This document shows, one piece after another, positions 60,830-64,000 of a stretch of DNA of 64,000 nt. The stretch's first letter is position 1; every line of letters begins with the position of its first letter. The notes beneath the pieces are model-generated. The model made no database searches, was not told where the DNA came from, and saw only the letters and a list, made by a program, of their open reading frames with translations. Both the position numbers and the translations under genes were made by a program. The stretch is from Halichondria panicea (taxonomy: Eukaryota; Porifera; Demospongiae; Suberitida; Halichondriidae), in contig NC_087382.1 in assembly GCF_963675165.1 (NCBI RefSeq), positions 4,875,963 through 4,939,962 on the forward strand. The letters are read 5' to 3'.

Positions 60830-61007
60830 TGTTCCCATATTGCACGCCCATATATTATTGCTTGCACTCTGAACATTTTATGTAAAAGTATACTAACAAA
60901 ATCGTGCCATCCCAATACACATATATACATACTGACAGGCAATAATTATTGCAACTCTCTAGGTATAGGTGTAGGTGTTCGCCTCATGCTAGTCCATGAA
61001 TATTTAC

Positions 61008-63584
61008 TTAAATAGGTGCCAGTTCCATCAGTGTTCTTCTTTTTTTCATTTTGTAGATAATGGGCGCTATTCCTCCTACTGCTGCTATTAATGCAGCAAA
61101 TCCTACGAGATAGGCAATGTAGGTACACGCATCATCAGGCACACCTGCATATGTTGGTAAACACACTGTATTCAATATTATTGTTGAAAGAGTTAACTTT
61201 CTGACTTACCGGTTATTTTGATACTAAAAAAACCAGCAAACGTTACCACAACATCACCAGTTGAGTCAGTTTCTGGTGTCGTCAACCTCACGGGAAACTC
61301 TGTTCCCTCGTGGGCAGATTCACGGATGACTACCTTTGAAGTGTTCCGAGGGTGTACCATTGTTAGCTCAATCGGGCGATGAAGAGGCATCAAATCCTCA
61401 TTTACTGCATTAAATATATAATGAAGGGGGGGTAATTTCAGTAATGTATATATAGTACGTATAATATTATGCCGCCAGATTTGTTTGATGCTAAGCTTTT
61501 CCACACTGTAATTCACACGTACGTGCATGATTTTAGGCAACGACATCTATACGTAGCATTGGATGGTCAGAGTGAATTGTAGTACAAGTAAGCATTTTTA
61601 ACCCAGGCGTGTGGGCGGCCACGGATTATAGTGGTCGGCTGGTCTGTCTGACTGCCTCTTTGTTTGTTTGTCTGTGTGTTCTGCCTGTGGAGGCTATCCA
61701 TGCGTAAACGCAGTACTATGGCCATCCTCTTACACAATACTAATAGTGACTTTTCAGTTGACAACACTCTGAGTGATTACTACCTTGATACGTACGTATC
61801 TAGAAGGTGGTCCAAGGTTCATTATAGCCACACCCACTTTAAACGCTGTCCAATTCGTTAATCACTGTAAGAATTGTTACTTACCGTATTACTAGCGTGC
61901 ATCAAACATTTGTGAACTTTGCGATGGTTGATTAATTCTAAAATCCGCATTATTACTAGTAAATACACACGATCCTTGCCAGAACGCAATAGTTAGATTG
62001 CAAAGGGTCACATTTTCTGCTGATTTGGCTTATTTGCAAATGTTTTTCACCAGCAAAACATTAATTGTTACTGAGAATCACTGTGTTAATGAGTGTTGCA
62101 AGCGTGCGCTTGCTAATGCCTCTCGCCATGTTTTTGCTTTCGCTCAAAAGTATTAGAAGAGATAAATAATTTGCAATGTGCTTTGATTGTTTCACAAGAA
62201 AGGGGGGTCCACAGTTAATAGTGTATACTGATCGTCTTAAATGGCCTGTAGCCAAACAGTGGGAGTAAACCTTTGTCAAAGTCATAATCAGTAGTCTGTG
62301 AGATAAGTATTAAAGACAGAATTCAATCACAGAAAGTATTATCTACATGTATAACAAGCAGTCTAAAAAGAGTTATCAGAAAAGGTTGGTTTGTGGCTTA
62401 CCAGGACCTTGCAAAGAATAAAATTGCAGGATCTGGGGTTCAAAATGGTTTCTCTTACACTCGTGGTATGTAGCGCGCATGCGCATTACATCCAGGAATA
62501 AGGGGTGTGTCTGCAAGTTCACTAATGGCTACTAAAATAGCTAGCTTCTTTAGCAGCTCTTTCTGACTCTCGTAGCTAACAAAATGCTAGCGCTTTAGTG
62601 CAAGGTTAACTCATAAGTGGAATAGAAAGTTTGTGCGAACACATGATGCTATGAAAGATTTTGAAGAGACTGCAACAGCCTTCAATGTGAGTCAAACTAG
62701 CCTTAACTCGAGAAAGAAGCTTTAGTTTGCTAATCCATGAATCAAAATCCAAGAGAACGTGGCTAGAAGCCTATAGAAGCTGTTAGTTTTCGTCGCATTG
62801 CAACCGTTGAGCAGTTACAGCTGGAACAGACACACAGACACACACACACACACACACACAGTCAGCTTTACCGTATCCCTCGTGCGGCTACGCCTCGAGG
62901 CATAATCATGCTATGCGTTATTGCTCTGTTAGTTATACGGTATAATTACAATTTCGTGAACACGAAGTGGGATGGTCAGAATGCCTGCGTATAAAATTAT
63001 TCTACCCATGTATATAAATCTAATTTCAAAAGGGATATAATCCTAATTTTTGAAGCACTTCTATTTCGTGGAATGGCCTCTAAAAGCATTTCGTTGCACA
63101 ATGTTCGCGGAATGACTGCTTACCGGAAGCCACGCTTTTAAATCTTTGCACGTTATAGCAGATAATTCTAATTAAAGAACAATTTTCATGTAGGATTGCT
63201 AACCCACGAAATCCGCGAAAATTAAGCCCCTCGAAATTTCGCGCTATATGGTACATTAAAACCAGCACTCTTCATTGTGATAATATATTTTTACCAATAG
63301 CTGAGCCTGGTCCAGATGTCAATAACAGTTTTACGGTCTCATTGGGATGTAATCGTCCCTCTAACACTCCCACTGTGATTTCTACTGTAGACCCGGGGGT
63401 TGCTGTTGTCACACCAGACAAGTCAGTGAATCCCACCACCACTTCGTGCCCTGTGACATGACATTCACTGAAGTGCTTTACTTATGTAGATCTAGCTATT
63501 ACCAAGTTTCAGACTCTTACCTGCTTGAGTTCTTTCAGCCATGCTAAAAACAAGTAAACTTGCAAGAAGAATGAAAGCAGTCAT
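61008..63584 (-). CDS. Small type I membrane protein with one Calx-beta-like domain (gene 3)
   Basis: Four exons: 63584-63521, 63450-63295, 61404-61210, 61144-61008; 183 residues, all introns phase 1. The signal peptide is MTAFILLASLLVFSMAERTQ. Exon 2 has the first half of the fold (VVVGFTDLSGV, PGSTVEITVGVLEG, ETVKLLLTS). Exon 3 has the second half (LTMVHPRNTSKVVIRESAHE, GTEFPVRLTTPETD), more divergent from Calx-beta than gene 1. Exon 4 encodes VPDDACTY, one membrane segment (AYLVGFAALIAAVGGIAPII) and the tail YKMKKRRTLMELAPI. The large second intron carries two MITEs and an interspersed repeat. Surface adhesion or recognition is inferred from the architecture only. Confidence 0.75.
61882..62062. 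mobile_element. MITE family 1 copy in gene 3 intron
   Basis: It starts TTACCGTATTACTAGCGTG and contains ACACACGATCCTTGCCAGAA and CTGCTGATTTGGCTTATT. The right end is degraded. Confidence 0.75.
62520..62930. repeat. Interspersed repeat (copy of 58680-59095 family) with CA tract
   Basis: Shares GTAGCTAACAAAATGCTAG, GCATTGCAACCGTTGAGCAG and CAGTCAGCTTTACCGTAT with the 58680 copy. A (CA)n tract is inserted at about 62836. Confidence 0.6.
63035..63252. mobile_element. MITE family 2, degraded copy
   Basis: Same order of motifs as 9668-9896 (GGAATGGCCTCTAAAAGCAT, ATGTTCGCGGAATGACTGCT) and right end TTTCGCGCTATATGGTA. The left end is lost. It ends about 40 bp from exon 2 of gene 3. Confidence 0.8.
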
Positions 63585-64000
63585 ATTTAGTGTCTTGAGT
63601 TAGTCAGTATAATTATAGCAGCTGTATTAACCTCAGCTGTCATTTATACTCATCAACCTCATCAACCTCAAAAACCTCAGAGTGTTATCTAAAGCAGATT
63701 CATAGCCATCAAATTGTCGTAGTAAACAAACAATTTACACTTGTAACCACTGTGCAGAGACACGCATACGACACAGCTGCAGGATGTCACTACGTGTGTT
63801 GTATACTGGGTCACGTGAACGTTTCCAACCCCTTTCTCTATTTATGCCTCGGTCCGCATGTGCAAGCGAGGTATACAGTAGTGTGTTTGTGTGTGTGTGT
63901 GTGTAGACTGCTACAGCTGCTCAAGGATCAATGAAGTGTAAGTAAGAGTTTCTATAGGCTTCTAGTCATGTTTTCTTGGTGGATTTGCAAAATAATGCTT
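63585..64000. other. Right-edge sequence upstream of Calx-beta gene 3
   Basis: Presumed promoter and 5' flank of gene 3. It includes a short repeat CTCATCAACCTCATCAACCT near 63650 and a GT tract at about 63886-63904. No exon is seen. Confidence 0.5.

Larger units (their letters stand above)
58064..61007. other. Interval between Calx-beta genes 2 and 3: repeats and gene relics
   Basis: Contains an interspersed repeat (about 58680-59095, resembling 62520-62930), decayed Calx-beta exons (59232-60105), a 433-bp MITE and a 232-bp MITE. No intact gene is seen. Confidence 0.6.

Overview
The window is eukaryotic, from an animal, and a demosponge (Amphimedon-like) is my best guess. The genes have short introns with GT-AG boundaries, the families present are metazoan (SLC4, Trio/Kalirin, 14-3-3, COPS8, TAF8), and the intergenic DNA is AT-rich with many miniature inverted-repeat elements, ACATGTACATGT-type motifs and long CA/GT microsatellites. 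Small membrane proteins with Calx-beta-like domains also fit a sponge. The organism call is inference. The exon models were built by hand from homology, splice-site consensus and reading-phase continuity.

Layout: (1) 782-9562, plus strand, a 14-exon SLC4-family, Na-bicarbonate-cotransporter-like gene whose first exon(s) lie off the left edge. (2) 10634-31583, minus strand, a tandem array of 14-3-3 genes: seven complete copies and one 3' fragment. A block of about 10 kb carrying three genes and the 3' half of a fourth is present twice in direct orientation, and its junction lies inside a miniature transposon. (3) 31891-33291, plus strand, an unrecognised single-pass membrane protein whose tail is made of 36-residue repeats containing tyrosine and proline motifs; it is divergent from the last 14-3-3 gene. 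(4) 33577-38644, COPS8 (minus) and TAF8 (plus), head to head with 59 bp between start codons. (5) 39436-53103, plus strand, an 18-exon Trio/Kalirin-type gene encoding a SEC14 domain and a long spectrin-repeat rod, ending before any GEF domain. (6) 53813-63584, minus strand, three related genes for small type I membrane proteins with Calx-beta-like ectodomains, all intron phases 1, mixed with decayed exon copies and transposon insertions.

Functional themes: ion/pH transport (SLC4), phosphoprotein adaptors (14-3-3), transcription and ubiquitin-system housekeeping (TAF8, COPS8), a Rho-GEF-family scaffold, and a fast-evolving cluster of surface proteins that could act in adhesion or recognition. 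The strongest unusual signals are the transposon-junction duplication of the 14-3-3 array, the repeat-tailed membrane protein, the GEF-less Trio-like gene ending inside a fold-back element, the Calx-beta membrane-protein cluster, and the repeated use of CA microsatellites as 3' splice-site tracts.
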